Shown here piece by piece: positions 50,659 through 64,000 of a stretch of DNA of 64,000 bases (position 1 is its first letter; each line of letters begins with the position of its first letter). A model generated the notes under the pieces. The model was not told the DNA's origin. It saw nothing but the letters and a program-made list of their open reading frames with translations, and did not search any database. A program made the position numbers and the translations under genes. Where the stretch lies: NCBI RefSeq assembly GCF_000720325.1, contig NZ_JOJM01000045.1, positions 20,438 to 84,437 on the forward strand, given 5' to 3'. This stretch comes from Streptomyces sp. NRRL B-1347 (GTDB taxonomy: Bacteria > Actinomycetota > Actinomycetes > Streptomycetales > Streptomycetaceae).

Positions 50659-51207
50659 ATGGACGCTGCACAGCAAGAATCGACCGCAAGAGCACGGGAA
50701 CTCCAGCGGAATTGGTACGGGGAGCCGCTGGGGGCACTCTTCCGTCGCCTCATCGACGACCTGGGCCTGAACCAGGCACGGCTGGCCGGGGTGCTCGGCC
50801 TGTCCGCGCCCATGCTGTCCCAGCTCATGAGCGGCCAGCGCGCCAAGATCGGCAATCCGGCCGTGGTCCAGCGCGTCCAGCTGCTGCAGGAGCTGTCGGG
50901 GCAGGTCGCGGACGGCAGCGTGAGCGCCGCCGAGGCAACCGACCGCATGGACGAGATCAAGAAGTCCCAGGGGGGTTCCGTACTGACCAACACCACCCAG
51001 ACCACGTCAAGTTCGGGCGCTCCCACGGTCAAGCGCGTGGTGCGCGAGATCCAGTCGCTGCTGCGCTCCGTCGCGGCGGCGGGCGACATCATCGATGCCG
51101 CGGACTCCCTCGCCCCGACCCACCCGGAACTGGCAGAGTTCCTCCGGGTGTACGGGGCGGGCCGCACCGCGGACGCCGTCGCCCACTACGAGGCGCACCA
51201 GAGCTGA
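50659..51207 (+). CDS. helix-turn-helix DNA-binding protein
   Basis: A 182-residue regulator. The N-terminal HTH (about residues 25-60) reads LGLNQARLAGVLGLSAPMLSQLMSGQRAK, with the recognition helix at SAPMLSQLMSG. The middle contains a helical segment and a Ser/Thr-rich linker; the C-terminus (LAPTHPELAEFLRVYGAGRT) is conserved in Streptomyces homologues from memory. ATG 50659 has GGGGAG about nine bases upstream; ATG 50644 would add five residues. It is followed by a kinase gene 52 bases downstream. Targets are unknown. Confidence 0.88.
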   Translation: MDAAQQESTARARELQRNWYGEPLGALFRRLIDDLGLNQARLAGVLGLSAPMLSQLMSGQRAKIGNPAVVQRVQLLQELSGQVADGSVSAAEATDRMDEIKKSQGGSVLTNTTQTTSSSGAPTVKRVVREIQSLLRSVAAAGDIIDAADSLAPTHPELAEFLRVYGAGRTADAVAHYEAHQS

Positions 51208-51259
51208 GCCGTCGGCCGGGCCGCTGCCGGGCGGCCCGGAAGGGGAGCGGGGCACGACC

Positions 51260-53068
51260 ATGGGTGAGGTCTTCGCCGGCCGGTACGAACTCGTCGACCC
51301 GATCGGGCGCGGGGGAGTAGGCGCCGTATGGCGTGCCTGGGACCAGCGGCGGCGCCGGTATGTGGCCGCCAAGGTCCTGCAGCAGAGGAACGCCCATACG
51401 CTGCTCCGCTTCGTGCGGGAGCAGGCGCTGAGGATCGACCACCCTCATGTGCTCGCCCCGGCCAGCTGGGCCGCCGACGACGACCAGGTCCTGTTCACCA
51501 TGGACCTGGTCACCGGTGGCTCGCTCGCCCATGTCATCGGCGACTATGGAGCGCTGCCACCCCGCTTCTGCTGCACGCTCCTCGACCAGCTCCTCGCCGG
51601 CCTCGCAGCCGTGCACGCGGAAGGCGTCGTCCACCGCGACATCAAGCCCGCCAACATACTGCTCGAGGCCACGGGGACGGGACGCCCGCACCTGCGCCTG
51701 TCCGACTTCGGCATCTCGATGCGCAAGGGCGAGCCGCGGCTGACCGAGACGGACTACGTGGTGGGCACGCCCGGCTATTTCGCGCCCGAGCAAATGCTGG
51801 GCGCCGAGCCGGACTTCACGGCCGACCTCTTCGCCGTCGGACTCGTCGCCCTCTATCTGCTGCAGGGTGCCAAGCCCGACGCCAAGGCCCTCATCGAGCA
51901 CTTCGCCGCGCACGGCACCCCAGGGGCTCCCCGGGGCGTGCCCGAGCCGCTGTGGCAGGTCATCGCGACGCTGCTGCAACCCGATCCGCAGGCGCGCTTC
52001 CGCACCGCCACGGGGGCGCGCAAGGCGCTCGCCTCCGCCGCCGAGATGCTGCCGGAGCCCGGGCCCGACGACGAGCTCGTCGAGATCTTCGACCAACTGG
52101 GGCCGCTGCCGGAGGGGTTCGGCCCTGACGGACCCCTCACTCGCGCGCCCAAGCCGCCACCGCCCCGGCCGCCCTCCTCCTCGCCGCCCTCCTCCTCGCC
52201 GCATTCCTCCTTTCCACACTCCGCGTCCCAGCCCTCCGCGCCCCAGCACGCTGCCTCTCAGCACGCTGCCTCTCAACACTCCGCGTCCCAGCAGGCTGCA
52301 TCCCAGCACTCCGCGTCTGAGCAGGCCTCGGCCCGTCTGCCCGCTGCTCAGCCGACCGCGTCCCAGCCGCACACCCCGCCGCCTCCTGCGGGCCAACCGG
52401 TCATCGGCCAACCGGCCACCGGGCGACCAGCCACCGGACAACCACCCGTGGGCCAGCCATCCATGGGCCAACCACTCCTGCCCCAGCACCCCCTCGCGGA
52501 GCCATCCACGCCGTCCACGCCGTCCGCTCCCCAGCGCCCCGTCACACCGCCATCGCTGCCCCCGCACCCCCCGATGTCGGAAACCGGCAGCTTCCACCTG
52601 CCCCCGCCGACGCAGGCTCCTCCACAACCCGCGCAGCCGCCCACTCCCCCCACACCGATGCCCGTCCCGCCACCGGCCCAGGAGCCGCGAGGCCCTGCCC
52701 AACACGCCTATGTGGCCTCTCCATCCCCCCGTCAGGCCGCACCGGCGGAGGGCGACCCTTCACAGGTCACCGGCTCCTCGGTGCAGCGCGCCTACGCATA
52801 CGCTCCTACTTCTCCATACACCGCTCACCCGGCGCAGGTTCCCCATCCGAGCTCCCCAATTCCACGACCGCTCGCGCAGGTTGAGGCATGGCCGCTGCCG
52901 CAGGCCATCGAGACACCCAAGGCTGAGCAACCCCCGCGTCCCCGGGCCACCCGCTCCCACGCGTCCCGCCCCCAACGCGGCGGCCCGCCCGTGAAGGTGG
53001 CGCTGCCGATGCTGCTCGCCGCGCTGGCCTGCTTCGCGGTGGGCTTCTGGGCCCTCACCCGCATCTGA
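51260..53068 (+). CDS. Ser/Thr protein kinase with Pro/Ser/Gln-rich linker and C-terminal membrane helix
   Basis: A 602-residue kinase. The N-terminal catalytic domain (about 5-255) has GRGGVGAVW, AAKV with the ATP-binding Lys, HRDIKPANIL and SDFGIS. A 300-residue low-complexity linker follows, including SQHAASQHSASQQ-type and GQP-type repeats. The last helix (VALPMLLAALACFAVGFWALT) anchors the protein, leaving almost no extracellular domain, unlike the PASTA kinase. ATG 51260 has GGGGAG upstream. Substrates are unknown. Confidence 0.93.
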   Translation: MGEVFAGRYELVDPIGRGGVGAVWRAWDQRRRRYVAAKVLQQRNAHTLLRFVREQALRIDHPHVLAPASWAADDDQVLFTMDLVTGGSLAHVIGDYGALPPRFCCTLLDQLLAGLAAVHAEGVVHRDIKPANILLEATGTGRPHLRLSDFGISMRKGEPRLTETDYVVGTPGYFAPEQMLGAEPDFTADLFAVGLVALYLLQGAKPDAKALIEHFAAHGTPGAPRGVPEPLWQVIATLLQPDPQARFRTATGARKALASAAEMLPEPGPDDELVEIFDQLGPLPEGFGPDGPLTRAPKPPPPRPPSSSPPSSSPHSSFPHSASQPSAPQHAASQHAASQHSASQQAASQHSASEQASARLPAAQPTASQPHTPPPPAGQPVIGQPATGRPATGQPPVGQPSMGQPLLPQHPLAEPSTPSTPSAPQRPVTPPSLPPHPPMSETGSFHLPPPTQAPPQPAQPPTPPTPMPVPPPAQEPRGPAQHAYVASPSPRQAAPAEGDPSQVTGSSVQRAYAYAPTSPYTAHPAQVPHPSSPIPRPLAQVEAWPLPQAIETPKAEQPPRPRATRSHASRPQRGGPPVKVALPMLLAALACFAVGFWALTRI

Positions 53069-53097
53069 GTCATCCGAAGCGCGTCCCAGGCTCATCT

Positions 53098-53118
53098 GAA
53101 GCGCTCCTGAGGCGCTTC
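53098..53118. terminator. short hairpin between convergent genes
   Basis: The 7-bp arms GAAGCGC and GCGCTTC enclose a 7-base loop in a stretch of GAAGCGC/GAGGCTC repeats between the kinase stop and the secreted protein gene. It is a weak candidate. Confidence 0.45.
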
Positions 53119-53165
53119 TGAGGCTCGGCCCCGCACGCCCCCCTCAGGCCGCAGCCCGGCGCCCC

Positions 53166-54668
53166 TCAGGCCGAAGCCCGGCGCCCCGCCACCCGTCTCC
53201 GCCCCACCAGCGTCCACACCCCCAGCACGGCCACCAGCACCGTCCCCGTGCCGATGCCCGCGGCGGCCAGCACCTTCATGGCCTCGTCGCCGCTCCCGCC
53301 CGCGGCCGCCGTGCCACTACGGCCCTCGCCGCGCCCACCAGGCCCGTCGGAGGCGTCGTCCCCACCGGCGCCGCCCCGCGCCGCCGCCTCGTCCCGCCCC
53401 GTCACGCCGAACGCGTCCGCGGGCCGCGCCACCCCCGCGTACGCGGGTCCCGCACGCCGCTGCCCCGAGACGCCCACCCGCAGGGTCAGCCCGACCGCGC
53501 CCTCGCCGAACTGCGTGCCGACGTCCGGGTCGAGGGAGACCGCCAGGTAGTACCACCCGGCGAAGCGCGCGCCCGCGAGCCGGTCGATGGGCGCGTAGCG
53601 GTTCTCGTAGGCGACGGGCGGCAGCGTCGGCAGCGTGGTCGACTTCTGCCGGCCGTCGTACGCGGTGTCCATGTCATCGACCGGCCCGCGCGCGGGATTG
53701 AACACGGAGACGACCAGTGCGGCGGTGACGTACTCGCGGCCTGCGGTGCCACCGCTCGCCCCGGCCCCGCTGGACCTGCCGGAACCATCAGTTCCGTCAG
53801 CGCCCCCGATCCCACCGGGAATCCCCCGGCCGCGCGCCCCGCCCACCTCGACCGTCGCGGAGAGCCGCTGCCCCCAGTCCACCGGCACGCGGTAGTAGCG
53901 CGTGTGCCCCGGCTCGACCCGGTCGCCCCAGACGCCCTGGTCCAGGGCCTTGGCCGTGCCGAAGCTGCTGCCTCCCGCGCGTGGGCGGGCCGGGCCCGCG
54001 GGCGGGGATGGCGTGCCGGAGTCCCCCGTCGGGGGCGGTGTCGTCGCGCCCCGTCGGGCGAGCACGGGCTCCGACGTGACGTACAGCTCCAGATCCCAGC
54101 TCTCCGGAGTGGACGGTTTCTCCGTCGCGGACGAAATCGACGACCTGGAGGCGGCGGTTCGCTCGACGACCACGTAGTAGGTGCCCGCCGCGGCGCAGCG
54201 GCTCTCGTCCGGCCCGGCGGCGCGCAGGGCCGACGCGGTGAGGGGCCGGGGGCTGCGCGAGGCGCCGAAACGCGCCGAGCCCGAGTCGCAGTCGAAGCCG
54301 TTCGCGTCCTCGATGGACACCCGGACGCCGTCCGCGAAGCCGACGTCGCTGCCGAGGCCGGGGAGCGCGGTGGCGGAGACGTAGACGGTGTCCTTGGCGT
54401 CCAGTTCCAGCCGGTAGTAGAGCCGGGTCGTGCCTCCGGTGCCGGGGTGCTTGATGGCGCTCCGGTACGTCGATCCCGGCGTGAGCGCGCGGCTCCCGGT
54501 GCTGCTCGGCGTACCCGCGACGGTGCGTACGTCGTCGGCGAAGGCGTACGGCTGAGGTGTCTCGGCCGCGTGGGCGGTCCCGGGGAGCGCGGTCGCGCAC
54601 CACACCGCGCTCAGGAGCGCGGCCCCCGCGCCCGCCACCGTCCGACGGCCCGCCCGGTGCCGCGTCAC
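53166..54668 (-). CDS. large secreted, membrane-anchored Ala/Gly-rich protein
   Basis: A 500-residue protein. Signal peptide (RRTVAGAGAALLSAVWCATALPGTAHA), two beta-rich segments with PPC-like features (TRLYYRLELDAKDTVYVSATALPG near 75-100; HTRYYRVPVDWGQRLSATVEVG near 255-280), Gly/Ser-rich linkers, and a C-terminal membrane helix followed by RRR. The GTG start at 54668 is chosen for GGAG upstream and a clean signal peptide; ATG 54692 lacks a ribosome site. A similar large membrane protein lies near gyrA in other Streptomyces (from memory). Function is unknown. Confidence 0.85.
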   Translation of the reverse strand: MTRHRAGRRTVAGAGAALLSAVWCATALPGTAHAAETPQPYAFADDVRTVAGTPSSTGSRALTPGSTYRSAIKHPGTGGTTRLYYRLELDAKDTVYVSATALPGLGSDVGFADGVRVSIEDANGFDCDSGSARFGASRSPRPLTASALRAAGPDESRCAAAGTYYVVVERTAASRSSISSATEKPSTPESWDLELYVTSEPVLARRGATTPPPTGDSGTPSPPAGPARPRAGGSSFGTAKALDQGVWGDRVEPGHTRYYRVPVDWGQRLSATVEVGGARGRGIPGGIGGADGTDGSGRSSGAGASGGTAGREYVTAALVVSVFNPARGPVDDMDTAYDGRQKSTTLPTLPPVAYENRYAPIDRLAGARFAGWYYLAVSLDPDVGTQFGEGAVGLTLRVGVSGQRRAGPAYAGVARPADAFGVTGRDEAAARGGAGGDDASDGPGGRGEGRSGTAAAGGSGDEAMKVLAAAGIGTGTVLVAVLGVWTLVGRRRVAGRRASA

Positions 54669-54740
54669 GCCGCTCTCCACCTCACCCTCCATTGATTTGC
54701 CCAAGCAAGCAATGAAATTGCGTAAGTGAATCGAGGGGAA

Positions 54741-54806
54741 CGCCACGACGCCGTGACGGACGCCACGACGCCACGACGCCGTGACATCACGACGTCACGA
54801 CGCCAC
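54741..54806. repeat. CACGACGCC degenerate tandem repeat
   Basis: CACGACGCC or CACGACGTC units recur about five times in 66 bases, interspersed with GTGACG/GTGACA, giving several small inverted repeats (CACGACG/CGTGACG). Confidence 0.8.
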
Positions 54807-54925
54807 ACCCACGCGCGGGCCGGGACGCCCCGCACACACGACCCCGGACGCCTCACGCGTACGGGCCGGAGGACGTCAGACGCCTGACCCGGGAGAAGCG
54901 GGGCAAAAGCCCCTTCGCACAGCAC

Positions 54926-54957
54926 AGGGCCCCGACCGCTCTAGCGACCGGGGCCCT
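54926..54957 (-). terminator. terminator after DLW-39 gene
   Basis: The 9-bp arms AGGGCCCCG and CGGGGCCCT enclose a 14-base loop, 22 bases past the stop. Confidence 0.75.
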
Positions 54958-54979
54958 GCGACGAGACTGCTGTCGATAC

Positions 54980-55108
54980 TCACGAACCCGTGGGCACGGA
55001 GTCGGTCGCCTCCGTCCACAGATCCTGCTCGGCGCGATCCGCCTGGATCTGGCGGTACACGAGGAGCCCGCCGATGGCGGCCAGTGCGACCAGGAGAAGC
55101 TTCTTCAC
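54980..55108 (-). CDS. DLW-39 family small membrane protein
   Basis: A 42-residue peptide with an N-terminal membrane helix (KKLLLVALAAIGGLLVYRQ) and a short tail containing EQDLWTEATD, the DLW motif that names this actinobacterial family located near gyrA. The GTG start at 55108 has GAGG about eight bases upstream. Function is unknown. Confidence 0.9.
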   Translation of the reverse strand: MKKLLLVALAAIGGLLVYRQIQADRAEQDLWTEATDSVPTGS

Positions 55109-55432
55109 CGCGCGACCTCGTCTTTCCTTGACGTAGGGGACTTCTGGCGCCCGACTATACACACCGACCGATACCGATCGGTGACCTGGATCGGCCTCAA
55201 CTCCCCTCAGGAACACCGCAGTAGATGCGGACGGAATCCCTCCGCCTACGCTCCGTTCCCAGCGGGGTTCGCCGCGCTTGCCCCGCTTCCCTGCTTTCTC
55301 GGGCCTCCTGCACCCATCTGGGTGGTGTTCATCTGAAGATCGACGCCACGCGAGCGTCGGTCCCCCACTGTCGGCCCCGCATACACATCATGAGGAAAGT
55401 ACGCAAATCGCCCAACCCGAAAGTGAGAGGTC
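55109..55432. other. divergent regulatory region with palindromes
   Basis: No gene is supported. On the minus strand TATAGT (55154-55159) is a good -10 candidate for DLW-39, and the palindrome ACCGATCGGT (55173-55182) with an adjacent half site lies at the expected -35 position, so it could be an operator. Confidence 0.5.
55154..55182 (-). promoter_or_regulatory. putative -10 and overlapping operator upstream of DLW-39
   Basis: TATAGT on the minus strand is close to TATAAT. Fourteen bases upstream begins ACCGATCGGT, a perfect 10-bp palindrome. No TTGACA-like -35 is visible, so activation or repression by a palindrome-binding protein is plausible but unproven. Confidence 0.4.
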
Positions 55433-55768
55433 ATGTCCGCCACCAAGGCCATGAAGCTGTGGACCACGCTCGTCTCCGCCGTCCTCGCCCTGTTCGCCGC
55501 TCTCGGCTTCGCCTCCTCGGCGACCGCGGCCACGCCGGTACAGGACGCCACGACGACGTGCAAGAGCATGACGAGCGCACAGGAGCACGTGCTCGCCGCC
55601 TGGGCGATGGCGTACGAACGGTCCTTGCCGCCCACCATGAAGCAACGCATCCGCGCCGAGGCCCACGGTTCGACGCCGAGCTGCCGCCACCTCCCCACGA
55701 CGGACGCGGAGGCCGCGGACGACGGCTCAGGGGCCCTCACGAGCGCGAGTCTCGCCGCGGAGCCGTAA
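55433..55768 (+). CDS. small secreted protein, DUF6344-like
   Basis: A 111-residue protein. Signal peptide (KLWTTLVSAVLALFAALGFASSATA) and a mature part with SLPPTMKQRIRAEAHGSTPSCRHLP, a segment I associate from memory with the Streptomyces DUF6344 family. GAGAGG precedes ATG 55433. It ends shortly before the terminator shared with tRNA-Ile. Function is unknown. Confidence 0.78.
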   Translation: MSATKAMKLWTTLVSAVLALFAALGFASSATAATPVQDATTTCKSMTSAQEHVLAAWAMAYERSLPPTMKQRIRAEAHGSTPSCRHLPTTDAEAADDGSGALTSASLAAEP

Positions 55769-55796
55769 CCCCGGAGCGGCGGACGTCACACACGCA

Positions 55797-55830
55797 GAAG
55801 ACCCCCAGCCTGTACCGGCTGGGGGTCTTC
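55797..55830. terminator. bidirectional terminator, DUF6344-like gene / tRNA-Ile
   Basis: The 14-bp arms GAAGACCCCCAGCC and GGCTGGGGGTCTTC enclose a 6-base loop between the convergent genes. Confidence 0.85.
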
Positions 55831-55837
55831 GTGTCTG

Positions 55838-55911
55838 TGGGGCTAACAGGATTTGAACCTGTGGCCTCATCCTTATCAGGGATGCGCTCTAACCAACTGA
55901 GCTATAGCCCC
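55838..55911 (-). tRNA. tRNA-Ile (anticodon GAT)
   Basis: The minus strand folds as GGGGCTA acceptor, TAGCTCAGTTGGTTAGAGC D-arm, CATCC-CTGATAA-GGATG anticodon arm with GAT, AGGTTCAAATCCT T-arm and TAGCCCC with discriminator A. CCA is not encoded. Confidence 0.97.
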
Positions 55912-56247
55912 GCCGCGCTCTGCGGGTTGCCCCGCGCGCTGACCTCTGAAGATTAGCGCACGTGGGGGCCAGTCCCAAAATCGATAGCCCGGGGACCGGT
56001 GACCTCGCCCTTGTCAGGGGTAAGCGCCTGCCGCCACGGTCCGTCACCCGGCGGCCGGGCGGTCCCACCAGCGCCCCACAGCGAGCCCCGAAGGCCGCAC
56101 CGGAGCCGCTCAGCGCAATGCCGGGGCCCCGTATACCCAAGGAACCCCGGCGGCGCGCGAAAGCGCAGAGACGTACAAAAGCGCAGGAGACGTACGAAAG
56201 CGCGGCGGGAGGAGCGTGGAGAGCCGAAAGGCTCGGAAGAACGGCGG
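55912..56247. other. intergenic region between tRNA-Ile and DUF3566
   Basis: No gene is supported. A direct repeat of about 19 bases (AAAGCGCAG-GACGTAC type) occupies 56159-56203 with two full copies and a partial third. Confidence 0.55.
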
Positions 56248-57009
56248 TTACTCGTCCTCGGCCAGCGTCAGTTCCACGCCGCCCACGAAGCCCGCCGAGA
56301 GGTTGTAGATGAACGCCCCGAGCGTCGCGAGGGCCGTGGCGAGGACGACGTCGATGACCGCGATGATCGAGGTGAAGATCAGCACGCGCGGCAGCGACAG
56401 GAAGGCCTGCAGGTCGAAGCCGTTGGACTCGTTCGACCCCGTCGCCTCGGAGATCGTGCCGCCGACGGTGGAGAAGACGCCCATGGCGTCCATGACCATC
56501 CACAGCACCGCGGCCGCGACGATCGTGCAGATGCCGAGCGCGATGGACAGCAGGAAGCTGACCTTCATCACCGACCAGGGGTCGGCCTTGGCCACCCGCA
56601 GCCTCGCCTTGCGCGTGCGCGGGGTGGTGCGCGCCCCCGTGCGGGGACGGCGGACCGCGCCACCGGCCGGAGCGGCCTGATAGGCCTGCGGCGGGTGGTA
56701 CGGCTGGGAGCCCTGCTGCTGGGGCGGGCGCTCGCCGGGCAGGGCGCTGGAGCCGCCCCCCGCGGACGCGCCCTTCTTGCCGGCTCCGCCCTTGGCAGCC
56801 CCGCCCTTGCCGGTGCCGCCCTTGGCAGCCCCGCTCTTGGCGGGGCCCTCGGTCTCGGACGTCTGCGTGCCTCGACCTCGGGTGTCTGTCACAGTCCCCC
56901 CCTGGGATCCATGAGACTCGTGGGAGTCGTCATCAGTGGCGGAGCCACGGGCACCGTCCGTGCCGGTTCCACGCGATCCAGCCGCTCCGGCGCCCGTGGC
57001 TCCACTCAC
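56248..57009 (-). CDS. DUF3566 domain membrane protein
   Basis: A 253-residue protein. The N-terminal 135 residues are Gly/Lys/Ala-rich and disordered (AAKGG repeats), followed by the DUF3566 domain with RKARLRVAKADPWSVMKVSFLLS and two membrane helices ending near GAFIYNLSAGFVGGVELTL. It is conserved directly downstream of gyrA in actinobacteria. The GTG start at 57009 is 19 bases past gyrA with GAGGAG upstream, so it is co-transcribed. Function is unknown. Confidence 0.94.
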   Translation of the reverse strand: MSGATGAGAAGSRGTGTDGARGSATDDDSHESHGSQGGTVTDTRGRGTQTSETEGPAKSGAAKGGTGKGGAAKGGAGKKGASAGGGSSALPGERPPQQQGSQPYHPPQAYQAAPAGGAVRRPRTGARTTPRTRKARLRVAKADPWSVMKVSFLLSIALGICTIVAAAVLWMVMDAMGVFSTVGGTISEATGSNESNGFDLQAFLSLPRVLIFTSIIAVIDVVLATALATLGAFIYNLSAGFVGGVELTLAEDE

Positions 57010-57027
57010 GATGACTCACTCCTCGCG

Positions 57028-59613
<2,586 letters not shown>

Positions 59614-59669
59614 GGCCGGTCAAGATCCTTTCGTACGTCAGTCAGCAGCCTTCGGGGTGCTTGACCGGC

Positions 59670-62055
<2,386 letters not shown>

Positions 62056-62634
62056 TCATCCGTAGGTGTCGCCGGGACCCGTGCTGCCAGGCGCTCGCAA
62101 GGGTCCGAAGCGGCGTGCGGGACCGCCGGGTCCGAGGACCTTGATGAGGCGTACGGTGCCCTGCCCCAGGTCCTCGTTCAGGCGCGCGACCAGCTGCGGA
62201 GCGAGCAGTCGCAGGTTCGTCGCCCAGACCGTGGAGTCGCACTGCACGGTCAGGACGCGCTCGTTCTCGTCGTACCGCTGCGGTACGCAGTGCTTGGCCA
62301 GGTCCTCGCCGACGATCTCGGGCCAGCGGCCCATCACGCCGCCGACGGCCGCCGGGGTCTCCCAGCCGCGCTCGGTGATCAGACGGTTGATGGCGGAGCC
62401 GAGCGGCAGCGGATCGCGTCCGTCGGAGCGCGCGCCCGAGCGCAGGCCGCCGCGCCGGGCCTGCTTCTTCTGGCGGGTCGCGTCCCCACGCGCGCGTGCC
62501 TGCTCCTTGGCGGCGCGCAGGGCCACGCGGGCGAGGTCGACGCCGGAGGGCTCGGGCGGCGCGGGCTTGGCCGCCCCGGCCCCCGCGGGCTCCTCGGGGC
62601 GGGCCGGATCCGAGGGCTTGCCGGGCTCGGTCAT
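62056..62634 (-). CDS. DUF721 family protein (DciA-like)
   Basis: A 192-residue protein with a basic, disordered N-terminus (about 1-70) and a KH-like DUF721 domain with [29 protein letters not shown] and [20 protein letters not shown]721 includes DciA, which loads the replicative helicase in many bacteria; its location between recF and gyrB fits replication. The ATG overlaps the recF stop by four bases. Confidence 0.94.
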   Translation of the reverse strand: MTEPGKPSDPARPEEPAGAGAAKPAPPEPSGVDLARVALRAAKEQARARGDATRQKKQARRGGLRSGARSDGRDPLPLGSAINRLITERGWETPAAVGGVMGRWPEIVGEDLAKHCVPQRYDENERVLTVQCDSTVWATNLRLLAPQLVARLNEDLGQGTVRLIKVLGPGGPARRFGPLRAPGSTGPGDTYG

Positions 62635-63755
62635 ACGCGCTCCACCTCGCCTCCGGACACGGCGTACCGCGCGCCGGACAGCACTCCCGGTACGTCGTCG
62701 TCCACGGCGGCCGTCACCAGGACCTGCTCCCCGGGGGCCACCAGCTCCGCGAGCCGCTCGCGGCGGCGCGCGTCCAGCTCGGCGAAGACGTCGTCGAGGA
62801 CGAGGACCGGCTCATTGCCCTCGGCCCGGAGCAGGTCGTACGAGGCGAGCCGCAGGGCGAGCGCGTAGGACCACGACTCTCCGTGCGAGGCGTAGCCCTT
62901 CGCGGGCAGCTGGCCAAGTTTGAGTAGAAGGTCGTCCCTGTGGGGTCCTACGAGGGTGACGCCCCGCTCGATCTCCTGCTTGCGGGCCTCTTCCAGGGCG
63001 GCGATCAGCTGCTCGTAGAGCTCCTCGCGCGCGTGGCCGACGATTGCGGGCGAGGAGGGCTTGTAGTCGAGGCCGAGGGGGCCGCCGCCGGGGGCCAGCT
63101 GTTCGTACGCCTTGTCGGCGAGCGGCTGGAGCGCGGCGATGAGGTCGAGGCGCTGGGCGAGCAGCTCGGCGCCCGCCCGGGCGAGGTGCTGGTCCCAGAC
63201 GTCGAGGGTCGACAGGTCCATGGAGCGGCCGCCGTGGCGCCGGGCGAGGGCGGCGGACTTCAGAAGCGTGTTGCGCTGCTTCAGGACGCGGTCGTAGTCG
63301 GAGCGGACCGCCGCCATGCGCGGGGAGCGGGCGGTGATCAGCTCGTCGAGGAAGCGCCGCCGCTCTCCGGGGTCGCCCTTGATCAGGGCCAGGTCCTCGG
63401 GGGCGAACAGGACCGTGCGCACGATGCCCAGCACGTCACGGGGCCTGACCTGCGAGGACCGGTTGATGCGGGCGCGGTTCGCCTTGCCCGGGTTCAGTTC
63501 GAGCTCGATGAGCTGCTGGCGCTCGCCCTGCCGCACCGCGGCCCGGATGACCGCCCGGTCGGCGCCCATGCGCACCAGGGGCGCGTCCGACGAGACCCGG
63601 TGGCTGCCGAGCGTCGCCAGATAGCCGACGGCCTCGACGAGGTTGGTCTTGCCCTGGCCGTTCGGCCCCACGAACGCGGTGACGCCCGGGTCGAGCGGAA
63701 CCTCGACCCGGGCGTACGAGCGGAAGTCGGCCAGGGAAAGGTGCGTGACGTGCAT
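62631..63755 (-). CDS. recF: DNA replication and repair protein RecF
   Basis: A 374-residue SMC-like ATPase that helps load RecA at gaps. The start [19 protein letters not shown] is typical; the Walker A GPNGQGKT is at residues 30-37 and the Walker [12 protein letters not shown] lies near the C-terminus. It lies in the standard dnaA-dnaN-gnd-recF-DUF721-gyrB-gyrA order. Confidence 0.97.
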   Translation of the reverse strand: MHVTHLSLADFRSYARVEVPLDPGVTAFVGPNGQGKTNLVEAVGYLATLGSHRVSSDAPLVRMGADRAVIRAAVRQGERQQLIELELNPGKANRARINRSSQVRPRDVLGIVRTVLFAPEDLALIKGDPGERRRFLDELITARSPRMAAVRSDYDRVLKQRNTLLKSAALARRHGGRSMDLSTLDVWDQHLARAGAELLAQRLDLIAALQPLADKAYEQLAPGGGPLGLDYKPSSPAIVGHAREELYEQLIAALEEARKQEIERGVTLVGPHRDDLLLKLGQLPAKGYASHGESWSYALALRLASYDLLRAEGNEPVLVLDDVFAELDARRRERLAELVAPGEQVLVTAAVDDDVPGVLSGARYAVSGGEVERV

Positions 63756-63844
63756 GGTGTGGCGCCGACCTCCCCCGGCTTACCTGCTGTGGCTACGGGC
63801 CGCCGTGGCCTGGGTGCCGGCGGCCCACCCGCCGCGGCCGGCCG

Positions 63845-63867
63845 CTGTCCACACAGGCTGTGGACAG
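63845..63867. promoter_or_regulatory. inverted pair of DnaA-box-like sites upstream of recF
   Basis: CTGTCCACA (63845-63853) and its reverse complement TGTGGACAG (63859-63867) are separated by 5 bases, also forming a hairpin. Both fit the relaxed DnaA pattern. They could bind DnaA near the origin or act as a terminator of gnd. Confidence 0.5.
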
Positions 63868-63887
63868 CGGGCCGCGCGGACTGTGGA

Positions 63888-64000
63888 TCAGTGCTCGCTC
63901 TTGGACTCGACGGCGTGGCCGCCGAACTGGTTGCGCAGCGCCGCGATCATCTTCATCTGCGGCGAGTCGTCCTGGCGCGAGGAGAACCGCGCGAACAGGG
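63888..64000 (-). CDS. gnd: 6-phosphogluconate dehydrogenase-like (gnd), 3' end only
   Basis: The last 36 residues of a gene running in from the right edge end with ARFSSRQDDSPQMKMIAALR followed by NQFGGHAVESKSEH. The NQFGGHAV segment is the C-terminus of Streptomyces gnd, which lies between dnaN and recF. Identification rests on this short segment plus gene order. Confidence 0.85.
   Translation of the reverse strand, partial: LFARFSSRQDDSPQMKMIAALRNQFGGHAVESKSEH

Larger units (their letters stand above)
54669..54979. other. intergenic region with CACGACGCC tandem repeats
   Basis: No gene is supported. It holds a degenerate tandem repeat (54741-54806) and the DLW-39 terminator (54926-54957). 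Confidence 0.55.

Overview
The window is chromosomal DNA of a Streptomyces-type actinomycete. It is very GC-rich with many GTG starts and 1- or 4-base start/stop overlaps. It encodes chaplins, rodlins and a melC1-melC2 tyrosinase pair. It also has the actinobacterial near-origin gene order: fhaA-fhaB-pstP-rodA-pbpA-pknB, then sortases, crgA and rhomboid, ending in DUF3566-gyrA-gyrB-DUF721-recF-gnd. dnaN, oriC and dnaA are expected just beyond the right edge. No species can be named from sequence alone.

Left core (1-19.4 kb): a DUF2252 gene cut by the edge, tRNA-Leu(CAG) and a 1.4-kb repeat-rich non-coding stretch come first. The growth and cell-wall signalling operon follows: two FHA proteins, PP2C phosphatase, SEDS protein, class B PBP and PASTA kinase. 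Next are a low-GC secreted orphan and a minus-strand sortase block (three class E sortases, a PabA/TrpG amidotransferase, a 52-aa membrane peptide, DUF881). crgA, rhomboid protease, cyclophilin and DUF5324 close the section. A group of DnaA-box matches lies between crgA and the rhomboid gene.

Accessory block (19.4-50.3 kb): a signalling cluster (CheB, CheR-coiled-coil-PAS, two GAF-ANTAR proteins), an M23 peptidase with an Asp-rich repeat, and then a surface-layer region. The latter holds the tyrosinase pair, five chaplins (one long, ending in an LAxTG sorting signal), four uncharacterised small secreted proteins, and an exopolysaccharide operon (two glycosyltransferases, polyprenyl-phosphate sugar transferase, O-antigen-ligase-like polymerase, MurJ-like flippase, deacetylase, chain-length protein, GNAT/FemAB-like enzyme) with a GH26-like hydrolase and an ATP-grasp enzyme. 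It ends with a rodlin locus of one intact, one truncated and one frameshifted copy, an LPQTG-anchored protein and an LtrA-like membrane protein. From memory, S. coelicolor carries this melC-chp-EPS-rdl block more than a megabase from gyrA, so its position here suggests relocation. The deacetylase gene carries three parS-like ParB sites at exact 24-bp spacing inside its reading frame, the most striking single feature found.

Right core (50.3-64 kb): tRNA-Ala(UGC), an HTH protein and a second Ser/Thr kinase, a large secreted membrane-anchored protein, DLW-39, a small secreted protein, tRNA-Ile(GAU), DUF3566, gyrA, gyrB, DUF721, recF and the 3' end of gnd. No insertion sequence, prophage or CRISPR array was seen.
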